Source of the DNA: CBDUMN01 sp965368335
GTDB taxonomy: Bacteria; Pseudomonadota; Alphaproteobacteria; Rhodospirillales; JAPHRK01
Assembly: GCA_965368335.1 (NCBI GenBank)
Contig: CBDUMN010000018.1
Span: forward strand, 1 to 46,163
Length of the DNA stretch: 46,163 bases
Direction: 5' to 3'
Shown piece by piece: positions 25,598 to 40,700 of the stretch (positions are counted from its first letter, which is position 1; the number at the start of each line of letters is the position of its first letter). The translations under genes were made by a program, and so were the position numbers. Under the pieces are notes generated by a model. That model worked only from the letters and a program-made list of their open reading frames with translations. It was not told where the DNA came from and ran no database searches.

Positions 25598-26548
25598 TCA
25601 GCCGTTGAGCGCCACCCACATTTCCTTGTCGCGTTCAGCCGTCCAGACAGTGGGCCTCTCCTGTCCCCCCGCCTCATCATAAGCTCGCGCCAGATTAAAC
25701 GGCATGCAGTGCTCATAAATCACCCAATCGGCATATTTTGGATCCATTCGCTGCTTAGCCAGATCGAAAGTCTGTTTCAGGTTCATCCCTTGAGCCCGAC
25801 CTTCTTGCGCCGTGGCAAAGAGATCGCGAACAAATCCTTCGGTCATCGCCATGGCCTTGCGGCATTGCTCCGCCGTCGTCAAAGCGTCGCCCCGCCCCGG
25901 CACCATCTTCTCTGGACCTAGCGCTCTCAAAGCGTCCAGGGTTCCCGGCCAGTCGGTCAAATGAGCATCGCCGCAATAAGGGGTCGCGCCATATTCCACC
26001 AGATCACCGGCGAACAGTATTTTCTCATCACGCAACCAAACCACCGTGTCGCCCTGAGTATGGCCTCGTCCGGGATGAAAAATTTCAACGGTTCGATTTC
26101 CCAGATCAAAGGTAAGAGGATCGGCAAAAACCATTGTCGGAATCGTTAGGCCGGCAATGGAATCATGGCCCTGGAACAGACGGGGAAACCGTTCGAATTC
26201 GCTTTCCCAGTCTTCGCGCCCGCGCTCCTCGATCAGGTCGCGGGTTCCCTGACTTGCGATGATTTCCACATCACCATAGGCCGCCGCACCCAAAACCCGG
26301 ACGGCATGATAATGGCTCAAGACCAAATGGGTGACCGGTTTGTCCGTCACCGAGCGAACACGCTCGAGAACCCGTTCGGCCATCATCGGGGTGGCCTGGG
26401 CGTCAATCACCAGCACACCGTCGTCACCGACCACAATACCCGTATTGGGATCGCCCTCTGCCGTATAGGCATAAGCACCGCCGCCGAGATCGTCGAAACT
26501 GATGCGTTTTTCATCGAGATCACCCGTCGAGGCGAAAGCTTTGGACAT
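25598..26548 (-). CDS. Metallo-beta-lactamase-fold protein with altered metal site
   Basis: A 316-residue MBL-fold protein without a signal peptide. The usual HxHxDH motif reads H79-Y-H81-A-V83-R84, so both second-site ligands are lost. His163 (GRGHTQGDT) and the bridging Asp182 (FAGDLVEYG) remain, while the last His of the fold (normally PGHG) is Arg219 in PGRG. First-site ligands H79, H81 and H163 are therefore intact. It would bind one metal, or act as a hydrolase of unusual mechanism. It converges on DUF2783 with 19 bases between stops, and is often found with such monooxygenases, so a role in the same aromatic pathway (for instance thioester or lactone hydrolysis) is inferred. ATG at 26548 has GGGAG six bases upstream. 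Confidence 0.82.
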   Translation of the reverse strand: MSKAFASTGDLDEKRISFDDLGGGAYAYTAEGDPNTGIVVGDDGVLVIDAQATPMMAERVLERVRSVTDKPVTHLVLSHYHAVRVLGAAAYGDVEIIASQGTRDLIEERGREDWESEFERFPRLFQGHDSIAGLTIPTMVFADPLTFDLGNRTVEIFHPGRGHTQGDTVVWLRDEKILFAGDLVEYGATPYCGDAHLTDWPGTLDALRALGPEKMVPGRGDALTTAEQCRKAMAMTEGFVRDLFATAQEGRAQGMNLKQTFDLAKQRMDPKYADWVIYEHCMPFNLARAYDEAGGQERPTVWTAERDKEMWVALNG

Positions 26549-26661
26549 GCTAATCTCCCATTGAACCAAGGCGTTTGTTTGCCCCATGATAGTCGAACAA
26601 GCGAAACGAATCGCAAAAAGAAGAAAGCCGGGACTCTACCGGAGAGGAACAGGAAATCACA

Positions 26662-29023
26662 GTGACCCGATCACGTCTACTCATTGCTGGGTATCTGCTC
26701 TTGTTGGTCGGCGCCATTTTCGCACTGAGCCGCTTTCACGCGGCGGAAGCGGACAGCCACAGAGTGAGGGTTGATGAATACAGCCACCTCATGGCGCATT
26801 ATCTTTGGACGACCAACACAGCCGACGCCGAAGATTTTTTAAAAATAATTACAGCCGATAGCCGCATCACAGCAGTCTACATAACTGATGCCAAGGAGCG
26901 GCCTTTTATCATATTCGAGCGAGACTTAACCGGCGTTTCTTCTTTTCACAGTTTTCTGCAAAAAACCATACACACGCCTATTGAGTGGAGTGGCGAACGA
27001 ATTGGTCAACTGACGATCATATGCAACGTCTACAACCTGGCGTTCGATTTTTACATCGGCTCTATCCTGCTCATCCTGGCCGCCGCCCTTACCTACTATC
27101 TTTCCTATATTTCCAAGCAGGGGGAGCTTGAGGATTTGTCGCGGCGTACAACGGCTATTTTCACCAATACATCCGAAGCTATTTTTCTTGCCGACATGGA
27201 AGGAAAAATTCAATCGGTCAACCCGGCTTTCGAAGCGATCATGGGCTACCGACAAGAGGAAATCGTCGGGAAAAATGCACTGGATCTGATTTCTCCCCGC
27301 TACGGCACGGAAGCTCCGCTCGAATGGTGGAAGGACGCCGTCAGCGTCGGTCAATGGCAGGGTGAATTCTGGATACGACGAAAGAACGGCGAGGAAATCC
27401 CCATCGCCACATCGGTTTCGGGCATCCCTGGCAAAGACGGACGCTTCGAATTAATGACCGCCATGTCGAGAGACATCACCGAACGCAAAAAAGCCGAAAC
27501 AAGTTTGTTGGAAGCCAAAGAACGGCTGGCTCAGGCGGAGAGCCTCGCCCATTTAGGCAGTTGGACCTGGGACATCACGACCGGAGAGATTTTAGCCTCC
27601 GACGAAGTTTGTCAGATTTTTGGGGTCGATCCGTCAGATCATCCATTTAAGAAGCGCTCGTTTCTTTCCTTCATTCATCCCAACGACTATTCGATGACAA
27701 AACATATTCTGCTTGGCTGCATCGCCGACAAGGCTCACTTCAGCGGAATCTTCCGAATTGTCCGCGATGACGGCGGCATCCGCACCATTGAGGTCGCCAG
27801 TCGCTACATTATGGAAGACGGCAAAGAGACAAACCGGCTGGTCGGTTTTTCCAGCGACATTACCGAGCAAATGCGCAATGAAGAAGCCCTGTATATCGCC
27901 AAGGAAGAAGCCGAACGGGCCAATCTTTCCAAGTCGCGTTTCCTCGCCGCAGCCAGTCACGATCTACGCCAACCGCTTCAGGCTCTTTCAATGTTTATCG
28001 CCGCTCTTGGAGAATCTTTTCGCAAACAAGGCATTGAGGAAAAAGATAAACAGGGGCGTCTAATCGGCAATATTGAAAACTCTATCGAAGCCCTCGCCGG
28101 GTTGCTTAATTCATTGCTCGATATTTCTCGCCTCGACGCCGGAATTATGGAGCCTGAGAAAGAAACCTTCCCGATTGCACAAACCCTGGGCTGGATTGAA
28201 ACCACCTTCACCGACGAAGCCCGACGGAAGGGCGTTGATCTTCGCATCGTCCCTTGCTCGGCGAGCATCGAGACCGACCCCAACCTGTTCCAGCGGATTG
28301 CCGCAAATCTGGTCTCCAATGCTGTCCGCTATACGGAACAGGGGCGAATTCTGGTCGGGTGCAGAAGAGTTGGAAAACAAATACGGTTTGAAGTCTGGGA
28401 TACTGGTGAAGGAATACCCGAAGACAAAATGGACACGGTGTTTCAGGAGTTCCAACAACTGGGCAATCCGGGGCGTCAACGCAAGCTGGGGCTCGGCTTG
28501 GGCCTGGCTATCGTCGAACGGGTTGCGGGTCTGCTCAACCTCAAGCTCTTCGCCCGCTCAACCCCCGGCAAGGGATCGGTCTTTTCAGTGACGGCGCCGA
28601 TCAAAAAGACCGCCGTCGCAGACCATACGGCAAAACCCATTACTGAGCCCCGCCCCCATTCCACCCGACCCAACATCATGGTCATCGACGACGACCCTTC
28701 CGTATTGGACGCCATGACTGTGCTGATGGAAACCTGGGACTTCAACGTACTGTCCGCCTCATCGGCGGAAGTCGCCCTGCGCGAATGCCGTAACCACAAG
28801 AAACCGCTCGACCTGATCGTCGCAGACTATCGATTGCAAACCGAGCAGACAGGCGCGGATACGATCCACCGTATGAACCACGAACTGGGCTGGTCGGTCC
28901 CCGGCATTATCATCACGGGCGATACCGCGCCGGAGCGACTGCAGGAAGCTGCCGCCAGCGGCTTCAATCTCCTTCATAAACCGGTGCAGCCCGACGTCTT
29001 GAAGAAACTGATCGATCAGGCGC

Positions 29024-29034
<11 letters not shown>
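26662..29034 (+). CDS. Hybrid histidine kinase with PAS domains and receiver
   Basis: A 790-residue inner-membrane sensor. Membrane helix 1 is about 5-23, an extracytoplasmic sensor of about 105 residues follows, and helix 2 is about 130-150. Then come PAS1 (160-275), PAS2 (290-402), HisKA with the phospho-His H433 (ASHDLRQPLQAL), a HATPase with N-box (NLVSNAVRYT), DTGEGIPE and the LGLGLGLAIV glycine box, and a C-terminal receiver (about 671-790) with acidic D676-678, phospho-Asp D722 and Lys773. There is no DNA-binding output, so it must signal to a response regulator elsewhere. The start is GTG with AGGAAA upstream. The last 11 bases overlap the 3' end of dld on the opposite strand. The ligand is unknown; lactate is possible from location only. 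Confidence 0.9.
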
Positions 29035-31852
<2,818 letters not shown>

Positions 31853-32512
31853 TTAGCGCTCGATAATTAGGACGATCAGTTCTTTGGGACCATGGACCCC
31901 GTAGGTCAGTTCCTGCTCGATATCGGCGGTCTTCGACGGGCCTGAAATCAGCAGGGCGTTGGTCGGCAACCCGTCTTTCCAGCCTTCGGCGGTCATGGCC
32001 TGCCAGAATGTGTTGTGCAGGCGGTCGGCCTCAAGCAAGGCGATATGAACCGGAGGGGCCAGCGAAAGCAGACGAGGCTCGGCGGCATCGGGCCAAACGA
32101 TCAGGCTTCCGGTTTCGGCAATGCCGCCCCGCGTGGTGGTTAGCGCAGCCGGAGCGTCGAACACCTCGGCCCGCTCGTCTTCATAGGCCCGGTCGTAGAG
32201 CGCAATTTCCGGTGCTCCATCCTGGCCCTTCCAGGCTCCTTGCAGTCGGTCGATCAAAAGGTTGTTGGTGCCGATCAACAGCGAACCGATGCCGCGTTTT
32301 TTCAAAAGCTCCGAGACCAGTCCCGGCCAGTCGGCTTCCGACGTCCGGTGCAGTTCCGTATTGACCGCCGCCATCATGCTTTCAAGCCGTTCGACCTTTT
32401 CAGCCTGTGACCAGGACTTTTCCTTCATCACGGCAAAGTCGGAGGCCGGGAGGTCGCCGCTTGGGTCGCTCTTGCGCAACCGAGCCAGGATATTTTCGCG
32501 TGCGCTACTCAT
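31853..32512 (-). CDS. lutC: L-lactate utilisation protein C (LUD domain)
   Basis: A 219-residue LUD-domain protein (LutC/LldG), one of three subunits of the iron-sulfur L-lactate dehydrogenase that oxidises L-lactate to pyruvate. Family blocks seen are SARENILARLR at the start, ALTTTRGGIAETGSLIVWP and the C-terminal SGPSKTADIEQELTYGVHGP. Length is normal. It overlaps lutB by eight bases (ATGAGTAG) and abuts dld, so all four genes form one operon. Confidence 0.93.
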   Translation of the reverse strand: MSSARENILARLRKSDPSGDLPASDFAVMKEKSWSQAEKVERLESMMAAVNTELHRTSEADWPGLVSELLKKRGIGSLLIGTNNLLIDRLQGAWKGQDGAPEIALYDRAYEDERAEVFDAPAALTTTRGGIAETGSLIVWPDAAEPRLLSLAPPVHIALLEADRLHNTFWQAMTAEGWKDGLPTNALLISGPSKTADIEQELTYGVHGPKELIVLIIER

Positions 32513-33938
32513 CGGCCAGCCCCTTTTCCTTCGCCATCTGATGCAGGGTCTTTTTGGCGAATTTCGGCTTGGCGCGAACGCTGGTCCATTCCTTCAACAA
32601 GGGCATGGCGGCGGGAGTGAGGTTGCCGGTCTTGGTCAGAACCCCACTCATCAATTTATAGGCCCCTGGGTTTTCGTGCATCCACTTCCAACCAGACCAG
32701 ACCATATCCTGCAGGGCCGACTTCTTAGCTCCACTTTCCTTGACCGAAGGCCGCGAACGGCGCCCGGCGGCTTCGTCGCGCAGTCGGACCAGCACCTGGG
32801 CGATGGGGATCTTAACCGGGCAGACCTCGACGCAGGCGTTGCACAGAGATGAAGCGCTCGGCAGGTCGCCATATTGGCCGATGCCATCAATCTGCGGAGT
32901 GAGAATTTTGCCGATAGGCCCTGGATAGATGCCGCCGTAGGCATGGCCGCCGACACGGGTATAGACAGGGCAATGGTTCATACAGGCCCCACAACGGATG
33001 CATTGCAGGGACCGCCGGGTTTCAGCATCGGCATAGATGCGGGTGCGGCCGTTATCGAGCAGGATCAGATGGACCTCTTCCGGCCCGTCCCGATCCGTAG
33101 CCCTGCGCGGTCCCGATATCATATTGAAATAGGTGGTGACCGGCTGGCCGGTGGCCGAGCGGGTGAGCAGCGAAAACAACGGCGGGACATCTTCGAGCTT
33201 TTCAACCACCTTGTCGATACCGGTCACCGCGATATGCAGCGGCGGCACGGTGGTGCACATGCGCCCGTTGCCTTCGTTCTCAACCAGACAGAGAGTCCCG
33301 GTTTCGGCAACGGCGAAATTGACACCCGAGAGTCCGGCATCAGCATCGTAGAACTCACGGCGCAACTCGGCTCGCGCGGCGGCGGTCATTTCCTTGGCGT
33401 CTTCGGTATAGGCGAAACCGTCGATCTGTTCCTTAAAAAGGGTGGCGATCTGCTTTCGGTTTTTATGGATGGCCGGCATGATGATGTGCGAGGGCGTTTC
33501 ACCGGCCATCTGAACGATGTATTCGCCCAAGTCGGCTTCCAACGCCCTGATGCCATGCCGCCCCAAAAAGTCGTTGAGGTGCATTTCTTCCGACACCATG
33601 GATTTGCCCTTGACCACGGTCTTGGCGTTTTTCTCCTGCAAGATGTCCAACACTATTTCATTAGCCTGATCGACGGTTTCGGCCCAATGAACATGGATGC
33701 CGTTCTTGGTCAGGTTTTCTTCCAGTTGCTCCAAGAGGTCCGGCAGCTTGGAGAGCGCGCGACGGCGGATGGACTCTCCCAGTTCGCGCAAGCGCTCCCA
33801 TTCGTCGGCATCGGCGAACTGCACCGCCCGCTTGCCCATTAAACCATCCATGGCGCGGCGGAAGTTGGCGCGCAACTCACCATCTTTCAGCGCAACGCCC
33901 GCCCGGTCGCGGAAGGTATTGGAAACCCCGCCGCTCAT
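32505..33938 (-). CDS. lutB: L-lactate utilisation iron-sulfur protein B
   Basis: A 477-residue LutB/LldF protein. The N-terminal part is LUD-like (KGKSMVSEEMHLNDFL, GVNFAVAETGTLCLVENEGNGR), and the C-terminal part is ferredoxin-like with a full 4Fe-4S motif (C313-x2-C-x2-C-x3-C323-P) and a second set at C366, C369 and C373. It is the electron-transfer core of the LutABC enzyme. The ATG at 33938 shares ATGA with the lutA stop; a longer frame upstream would run into lutA and is rejected. Confidence 0.93.
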   Translation of the reverse strand: MSGGVSNTFRDRAGVALKDGELRANFRRAMDGLMGKRAVQFADADEWERLRELGESIRRRALSKLPDLLEQLEENLTKNGIHVHWAETVDQANEIVLDILQEKNAKTVVKGKSMVSEEMHLNDFLGRHGIRALEADLGEYIVQMAGETPSHIIMPAIHKNRKQIATLFKEQIDGFAYTEDAKEMTAAARAELRREFYDADAGLSGVNFAVAETGTLCLVENEGNGRMCTTVPPLHIAVTGIDKVVEKLEDVPPLFSLLTRSATGQPVTTYFNMISGPRRATDRDGPEEVHLILLDNGRTRIYADAETRRSLQCIRCGACMNHCPVYTRVGGHAYGGIYPGPIGKILTPQIDGIGQYGDLPSASSLCNACVEVCPVKIPIAQVLVRLRDEAAGRRSRPSVKESGAKKSALQDMVWSGWKWMHENPGAYKLMSGVLTKTGNLTPAAMPLLKEWTSVRAKPKFAKKTLHQMAKEKGLADE

Positions 33939-34687
33939 CGGGTGCGCTCCAGAATGAACTGGGCGATATGCTGGCCCGAAACCGGACTGTTCTTTTTTTC
34001 CAGCGCGCCGGTGATGTTCATCAGGCAACCGCAATCGCCGGACACCACTTTTTTAGCCTCAGTCCGCTCAATGTCCTCAGTCTTGTCGGTGACCATGGCC
34101 GCAGAGATTTCCGGCTGCTTGACGCTGAAGGTCCCGCCGAACCCACAGCATTCCTTCTCTCGCTGAAGCTCGACAAGCTCAACATTGGCGAGTTGCTTGA
34201 GCAAACTCTTGGGTTCGTCCCGTACGCCCATTTCCCGTTGAGAATGGCAGGAGCCGTGCCAGGTAATTTTAACCGGTTCGCCTTTGTCTTTAAGCTTCAG
34301 ACCCAGCACATGAACGAGAAATTCGGTCAGTTCGAACACTCTCTCAGCCAGGTTTCCGGCCGCCGCCTCCAAGACGTGACCCTCGAACAGTTCCGGGTAG
34401 TGCTTGCGCATCATGCCCGCACAGGAGCCAGACGGCAGAACCACCGGAATGTCCTTGGGAAACAGTTTCACCTGAGCCGCCGCCACGGCGCGCGCTTCGT
34501 CCCGATGGCCGCTGTTGAACGCCGGTTGGCCGCAACAGCTCTGGCCCTGCGGAAAAATCACCTCGATCCCTTCGCGCTGCAAAAGCTCGATCCCCGCCAT
34601 CCCGGCCTCGGGATAGAACAGATCGACCAAGCAGGTGCCGAAGAAATAGACCGCTTCCGGTTTCGACGGATAAGCGCGCCCAGCCAT
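33935..34687 (-). CDS. lutA: L-lactate utilisation protein A (CCG domains)
   Basis: A 250-residue LutA/LldE protein with two CCG (cysteine-rich) domains: GQSCCGQPAFNSG with GSCAGMM, and GSCHSQREMG with ECCGFGGTFSVKQPEIS. Such domains bind iron-sulfur clusters in heterodisulfide reductase-like and lactate enzymes. It is the first gene of the lutA-lutB-lutC-dld operon. The only upstream gap is 66 bases and contains a near-perfect dyad. No lactate permease lies in the operon or window. Confidence 0.93.
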   Translation of the reverse strand: MAGRAYPSKPEAVYFFGTCLVDLFYPEAGMAGIELLQREGIEVIFPQGQSCCGQPAFNSGHRDEARAVAAAQVKLFPKDIPVVLPSGSCAGMMRKHYPELFEGHVLEAAAGNLAERVFELTEFLVHVLGLKLKDKGEPVKITWHGSCHSQREMGVRDEPKSLLKQLANVELVELQREKECCGFGGTFSVKQPEISAAMVTDKTEDIERTEAKKVVSGDCGCLMNITGALEKKNSPVSGQHIAQFILERTR

Positions 34688-34710
34688 GAAGCTTTACCCC
34701 TGTGTGCTTA

Positions 34711-34734
34711 GTGTAATTCCTCTAAGAATAACAC
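34711..34734. promoter_or_regulatory. Dyad operator candidate before lutA
   Basis: GTGTAATTC (34711-34719) and GAATAACAC (34726-34734) match as an inverted repeat at eight of nine positions around a six-base centre. It fills the only gap between the receptor phosphatase and lutA. AT-rich arms and no T-run favour a protein-binding site over a terminator. A GntR-type lactate regulator would be a natural guess, but the sequence does not prove it. Confidence 0.45.
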
Positions 34735-34753
34735 GATATGGAGATGGGGAAAT

Positions 34754-37700
34754 CTAAATCCTGAAGGCGACGATGGAGACGTCGTCGCGGCGGGTTTCTT
34801 CCCCCTGATAATCGGCCAGAGCCTGCATGAGCATTCTTTTCTGCTCTTCAAAATCGAGCATTTCCATATCGATGAGTAATTGCTTGAAACGCTTCTTACC
34901 GAACATTCGGCGTTTCTCACCGCCCACCTGATCGAGATAACCATCCGAGCTCATATAGAAGGTCATGCCCGGATTTAGGTCGATCACAGTCTCATCATAG
35001 GTCTGGGTCTGGGAAATACCGCGATAGCCAATGCCTTTTTTCGTTCCCTTATATTCAGTGATCTGGCCACCCTCCAACTGGAACAGCGGGAACCGCGCCC
35101 CGGCAAACGTCAATTTCGTCATATCCGGGTTCATGAAACAGGCTCCCAACTCAAGGCCATCATCGCTCTCGCTACGGTCGCCATGCTGCTTGAGCATGAT
35201 CTGAATGACCTGATGCATCCGTTGGATCAGGTTGCCGACCTGTCCGGGCGGCACGTCAGCCATGGCGCGATCCAATGCGCCGGTGGCGATCAAGGTCATG
35301 AAAGCCCCCGGCACCCCATGGCCCGTGCAGTCACCCAACACCACCAAGACTCCATCGCCCCAGATATGGCACCAGTAGATATCGCCGCCGACCACGTCGC
35401 GCGGTTCCCACAACACCATATGCTCACGCATGGTCGCCGCCATCATGTCTTCGCCGGTCAGCACCGAACGCTGAATATGCGAGGCATACTGAATGCTGTC
35501 CGATACGACCTCGTAAATCTGCTGGAGTTCATCCTCGGCCTTCTTGCGCTCGGTAATGTCATAGAACCAGGCGAGTCTGGCCAAACGGTTCTCATAGATC
35601 ATTTCCGAAGCCGACAGGAGCGCCCAGAAGGTCTGGCCATCCAACCGGCGTAACTGGACCTCCCAATCGGTTACCTTTCCATCTCGCTTCAGCGTCGTCA
35701 GGATTTCATGGCGATCCTCCAGGCTCGCATAAACTTCTGAAGCGGAAATTCCTTTAAAACCGCCTTCTCCCACGCCAAACAATTCTTCCTGCTTTGGATT
35801 AGCGAAGATCATCTCACCCGTTTTAATATCGGTGATACCCGCACCGATGGGGCTCGAAGCCAGAATATCCCGCATCTGCGCCTCGCTTTTTCTCAGCAGT
35901 TCTTCGGCTTCTTTTCGACCAGTAATATCGGTTGAAATGCCACAGATACCTTCGGCTTTTCCATCCATTGAGAAAAGAGGGACCTTGAGCGTTAGGAATA
36001 TCTGATCCCGGCCACCATTCTGAACCAGTTCCTCCATTTCCAATGCCTCACCCCCCACGAGGACCTTGCGATCATTCTCACGAAGTTCATTGGCGACTTC
36101 GTCTGGGAATATCTCATTGTCAATCTTGCCAAGCGCCTCAGACCGCGGCATCCCGGTCAGCTCTTCCCACTTTTTGTTCACCAGGGTATAGCGGCCCTTG
36201 TTGTCTTTGGAGAAAATGATTGCCGCGCTGTTTTCAATGACGCTTTCCAACAATTGCTGGCTTTCTCGGAGCTTTTCCTGAGCCGCCTTGCGCTCGGAAA
36301 TATCCATGAAGGTGATCACCGCACCGTCAAGCTTGTCATGCCGCCGGATGGGGGTGCTCAGGTACTCGATATCGAGCGGCGTACCGTCCTTGCGCCAAAG
36401 CACTTCGTTGTCAATGCGATAAGAGTCGCCCTCGGTAAACGACTTATACATCCAACATTCTTCAACGGGGTAATGGCTGCCATCAGCCCGCGTATGATGG
36501 AACAGTTGATGAGCCTGTTCACCGATCAACTCACCCGGTTCATAGCGCAGCATTTCGGAAACCGCCGGGTTGACGAAAGTAATCTTGCCTTCCAGATCAA
36601 CCCCAAAAATTCCTTCACCAACGGAATCGAGAAGCAACCGGGTGCGCTCCTCGCTAACCTGCAACTCCGCCGTTCGCTCCTCAACGAGGTCTTCCAACTG
36701 GTCTTTGTAAGCGGAAAGCTCATCACGGGCGATTTCAGCGTCTTCGGCAAGATTGAGCGCCGCCGCCCGCTCTCTTTCCTGATTTTCACCGATCTTCTGG
36801 GCCCGCAGTCGTTCGACCGAAAGGGAGGCGACCAGCCTGGCAAACCCAGCGAGAAATCCGAGAATATCCGGCAACCGCTTCTCGGGAATCACCGGAACTT
36901 CGCCGATCGCAGCCATATAATCGTTTTCATCGTAGCCGAAGGTTTTAGCCTGCTCCTTAAAGAAGGTCGTGTCCGATTTGTTGAGGAGAAACTGACCGAT
37001 GAACACGTTGGCCAGATGCTTTCCCTCAATCTCAATCGGCGAGGCGGCATCGGTCAGGCCGTTCTTACATTTATAGACGGAAAATTTCTCGCCATCCCGG
37101 AGTTTAAGCGCCAAATCGGTATCGCTCTCGATACAGCGCGCACAGCTTTGTTCATTAACCCGGTGGAAGTCCGTGCAGGCCCTCTGCCAGCGCGCGGCGG
37201 CCAAGACCTCTCCCTTCAAATCGATGATGGCGGCCGCGATCCCCACGGAATTACAGAAGTGGTCGAGAAGATTTTGCAGTTCCTTCAAATCAATCATCTC
37301 GGTCAGTTCGAAGTGCGCCTCCTCCGGCTCCATCCCTCCCGTCTCGGCATACAGGATATCTTCAGAGTCCTCCAAGGGCTTGAATTGCGGTCCTTCCCCC
37401 GCCTTTTCCCGTAGCCCGTTAACCATCTCCTTGAGCTCGATAATCCGCTCTTCCCGTCCCATGGCGAGCCGGTTGAACCGTTCGATCTCGGCAACCTTCA
37501 TACGGATTTGCTCTTCTGCTTGTTCGGCTTCCCAACGAGCCTCTTCGGCCTTTAGACGCGCGTCTTCCGCCTCATCGCGGGAACGGGTCAGGGAAATAGC
37601 CGCGCTCTGCCCGATCCAGACCGAAAGCCCCATAAGGCCGAGGGAAATGAGAACCGTTGCCCCCAAAATGAAAATCATGGTCTTTCTGAGCGACCGGAAG

Positions 37701-40700
37701 GCGGCCATGGCCTCCCCCTCATCCAACTCTGTCCCCAGACCGATATTGAGGCTTTCATCCCATAGCCAAACGCCGATTACCGGCACACCACGATAATCGC
37801 GATAACCATCGACATTCATCCCTTTGTTTCCCTGGGTGACGGCCGCCGCCATTTTGGTCAAGGGAAGGGTCTTTAAGTCTCCCTCCAGCCTAGCGCCTTC
37901 CTTTAGGTTTACGCCGGGGTCGCGGATGACCAGATTGAGCATGGCCTCGGATTTTTCGCCAATCAACCCCATGGAGCGAAGCTCGGCATCGTAGCGGCTG
38001 GCCGTAATCAACCGGCCTTTTTCATCCACCGCATAAGTTTCGCCGCTTGTTCCGACACGGCCCAATTGGGTAATCCGGCTAAAGTCTTCTTTCGGGTCGC
38101 TCTCCAATGCAAAGGCGGCAATCACCTTCCCATCGGCATCCTTAATCGGCGCCATAAAGAACTGGGCGACTGTCGCGGGCGTCCCTTCCTCGGTTTTTAA
38201 CGACAGAGGAGATACGAACCGTATTTCTCCATCGATGACGGCCCTCAACACCTCCGGTCGAGCCTCAGCGATAATATCCCGTCGAGCCAACCCCACATCG
38301 TCTTTCGCCGCAACCTGAAGTCCATCCGGCGTAATAATCGAGAAAGGCGACTTGGCCTGAATTCCAAAATGAACCTTGAGCCAGTTTCTGATCGCCTGCA
38401 GTTCGATACTTTCACTCAGCTCTTTTGCGTTCCGCTCGACAAACAACAACTCTTCAACCAAAGAGATGAGACCGGGATTTCTCGCAATATTTCTGATCCT
38501 GTTTGTTTCGCTTCCCGCCCAGGCTTTCAAAGTTTCATGAGTCGTCGTGAGGACGGAAAGCAGATTATGCCCCGCTTCGGCTCGGGTATCCTTTTCGGCT
38601 TCTCGGACGGTGATCCAGGCAGCCAGCGCCACGACACCGAGGAAAAGGACAACCAAGACCAGCCCCGTGGTTTTAAGCTCTTTCGATTGATAGAGATGGG
38701 AAGCATCTTTTTTGACCAGCCTGCGAAGAACAAACTGAAGCAGAAACACCAACAGAAGACCGCCGAGGGCCGCTGCTCCGGCGCCAATGGCCAAAGAATA
38801 GGATGCTTCTTCATCAGTCGAGGCGGAGGCCAGATTAACGTCCACTTTGATCCAATGTTCGGTAATCCGACTTAATTCTTCGGAGGAAACAGAAGCAATC
38901 GCTTTATCAAGAATATTTCGGAAGATCGGCCAGTCGGAACGCACACCTATCCTTAGATCGTTCACAATATCGGGATCGGAAATTCCGGCAACGGCTTCAA
39001 GATTGCTAAGGAACAGTTTCGAAATCAGATGGGCCTGAATAGCGACACCGCCAAGGGTCGCATCGGCTCGACCTTCCGAGACTACCTTCAAGCAGTCTTC
39101 CTGATTAGCAGCGGTTTCAATCGCAATGGCGGGATATTTTCGCCGTAAGACTTCCTGATAGAAGAACCCCTCGGGAATACAAACCTCACGTCCTTTGAGG
39201 TCATTGAACTGTTTTATATCGGAGGGTTTCCGGGCAATCACCACCGGAGGATTGCTGACGTAAGGTTCGGTAAAATGGATATAGGCTTCCCGGTCCGGCG
39301 TCTTGACGATATTGAGCATAACGTCGAGCGCTTTATTGTGGATCATATCGAGAAAAATGCCCCAGTCGGGCCCGGAAACATACTCGACTCTGATGCCGAT
39401 TTTATCAGCCAGCAAGTTCATATAGTCGACGGAGAAACCACGCGGGTTGCCCCCTTCATTAAAATTGAACGGCGGCCAGTTTCTTTCATTATGGACACGG
39501 ATCACCGGATGATCCTGTAGCCAACTTTTCTCTTCTTCGGTAAACCTGAGCCTCTTCACCGACTCGCGCGCTTCGGCGGTTCCGAATATCCATCTGCCGA
39601 AAATGGTCCGGCGTTGCTCGGCCGAAATGCTCTCAAGCCCTTTTTGCAGAATATTATGCAGCATCGGCCAGTCGTTGCGTACGCCAATATGGAGGCTCTG
39701 GCCGAAACGGTTGAAAAAGGCCGCATGTCGCAATCCGGTGAGAAGATATTTCCGGATCAGATAGTTGGTAACCGGTTGATTGCCCACATAGGCATCGGCC
39801 TTTCCCGTAATGACGGTTTTCAAGGCTTCAAGGGTAGTCTCGACCACGACCAACTCAGCTTCCGGGTATTCTTTGGCCAGCACCTCATGCATGGCGTAAG
39901 AGCGCTCAACCGCAACCCTGCGTCCCTTGAGCTCGTCCATGGAAAGGATATCCATCGTTTTCTCGGATACGTAAAGCGCATCTGAAAGCTCGACAAAAGG
40001 CTCGGTCAGCAGAAGAAAGGCGCGTCGCTCAGGCGTATCGAAGAGACCTGGGGCCACGTCGATTTTCTTATCCTTCAGGTTCTTAAGGTGGTTGTCCCAA
40101 TGATCGAAAACCACATCCAACTTAAGGCCGACCTTTTTGGCGACGGCGCGAATGAAATCAGCCGTAACCCCCTCATAACCACCGCCAGAGGTTTCCTCTT
40201 CAAAAGGCGGCCAGTTGGTCGTTGCCGCAATTCGGATTGTTGGATTGCTTTTAATCCAGGAGCGTTCCGCAGCGGTCAGTTGAACCCCACCTTGGTGCGG
40301 CATATAAAAATGATCGCGATGCTCGGGAAGCCAGCGCTCCTCCACTTTTATCAGCTTATCGCGTGAGATTTTTTCAAAACCTTCGTTGATCAAGGGAATT
40401 ATATCTGTACGCCACTTGACCACCCCGGCATGAACATTGTTGGCCAACAACACCTCATCGCTACTTTGCAGAGCGCCCGCCAGGCCGATCCTTGCCAATC
40501 CGGCCTGCACCGAAATCGTTTCGCTCAAGATGGCGACAACCTGCTCTCTCAACAGAGCATTAATCATTTCGCTGCTTTGCGTAAACGAAACCACATCAAT
40601 GCCCGGGTGATTGGTTTTAAGATACTGCTCCTGATAGGTCCCTTTCATGGCCCCAACGCGCTGGCCCTTCATCTCTTTTACCGAGAACTTCGGGCGTCCC

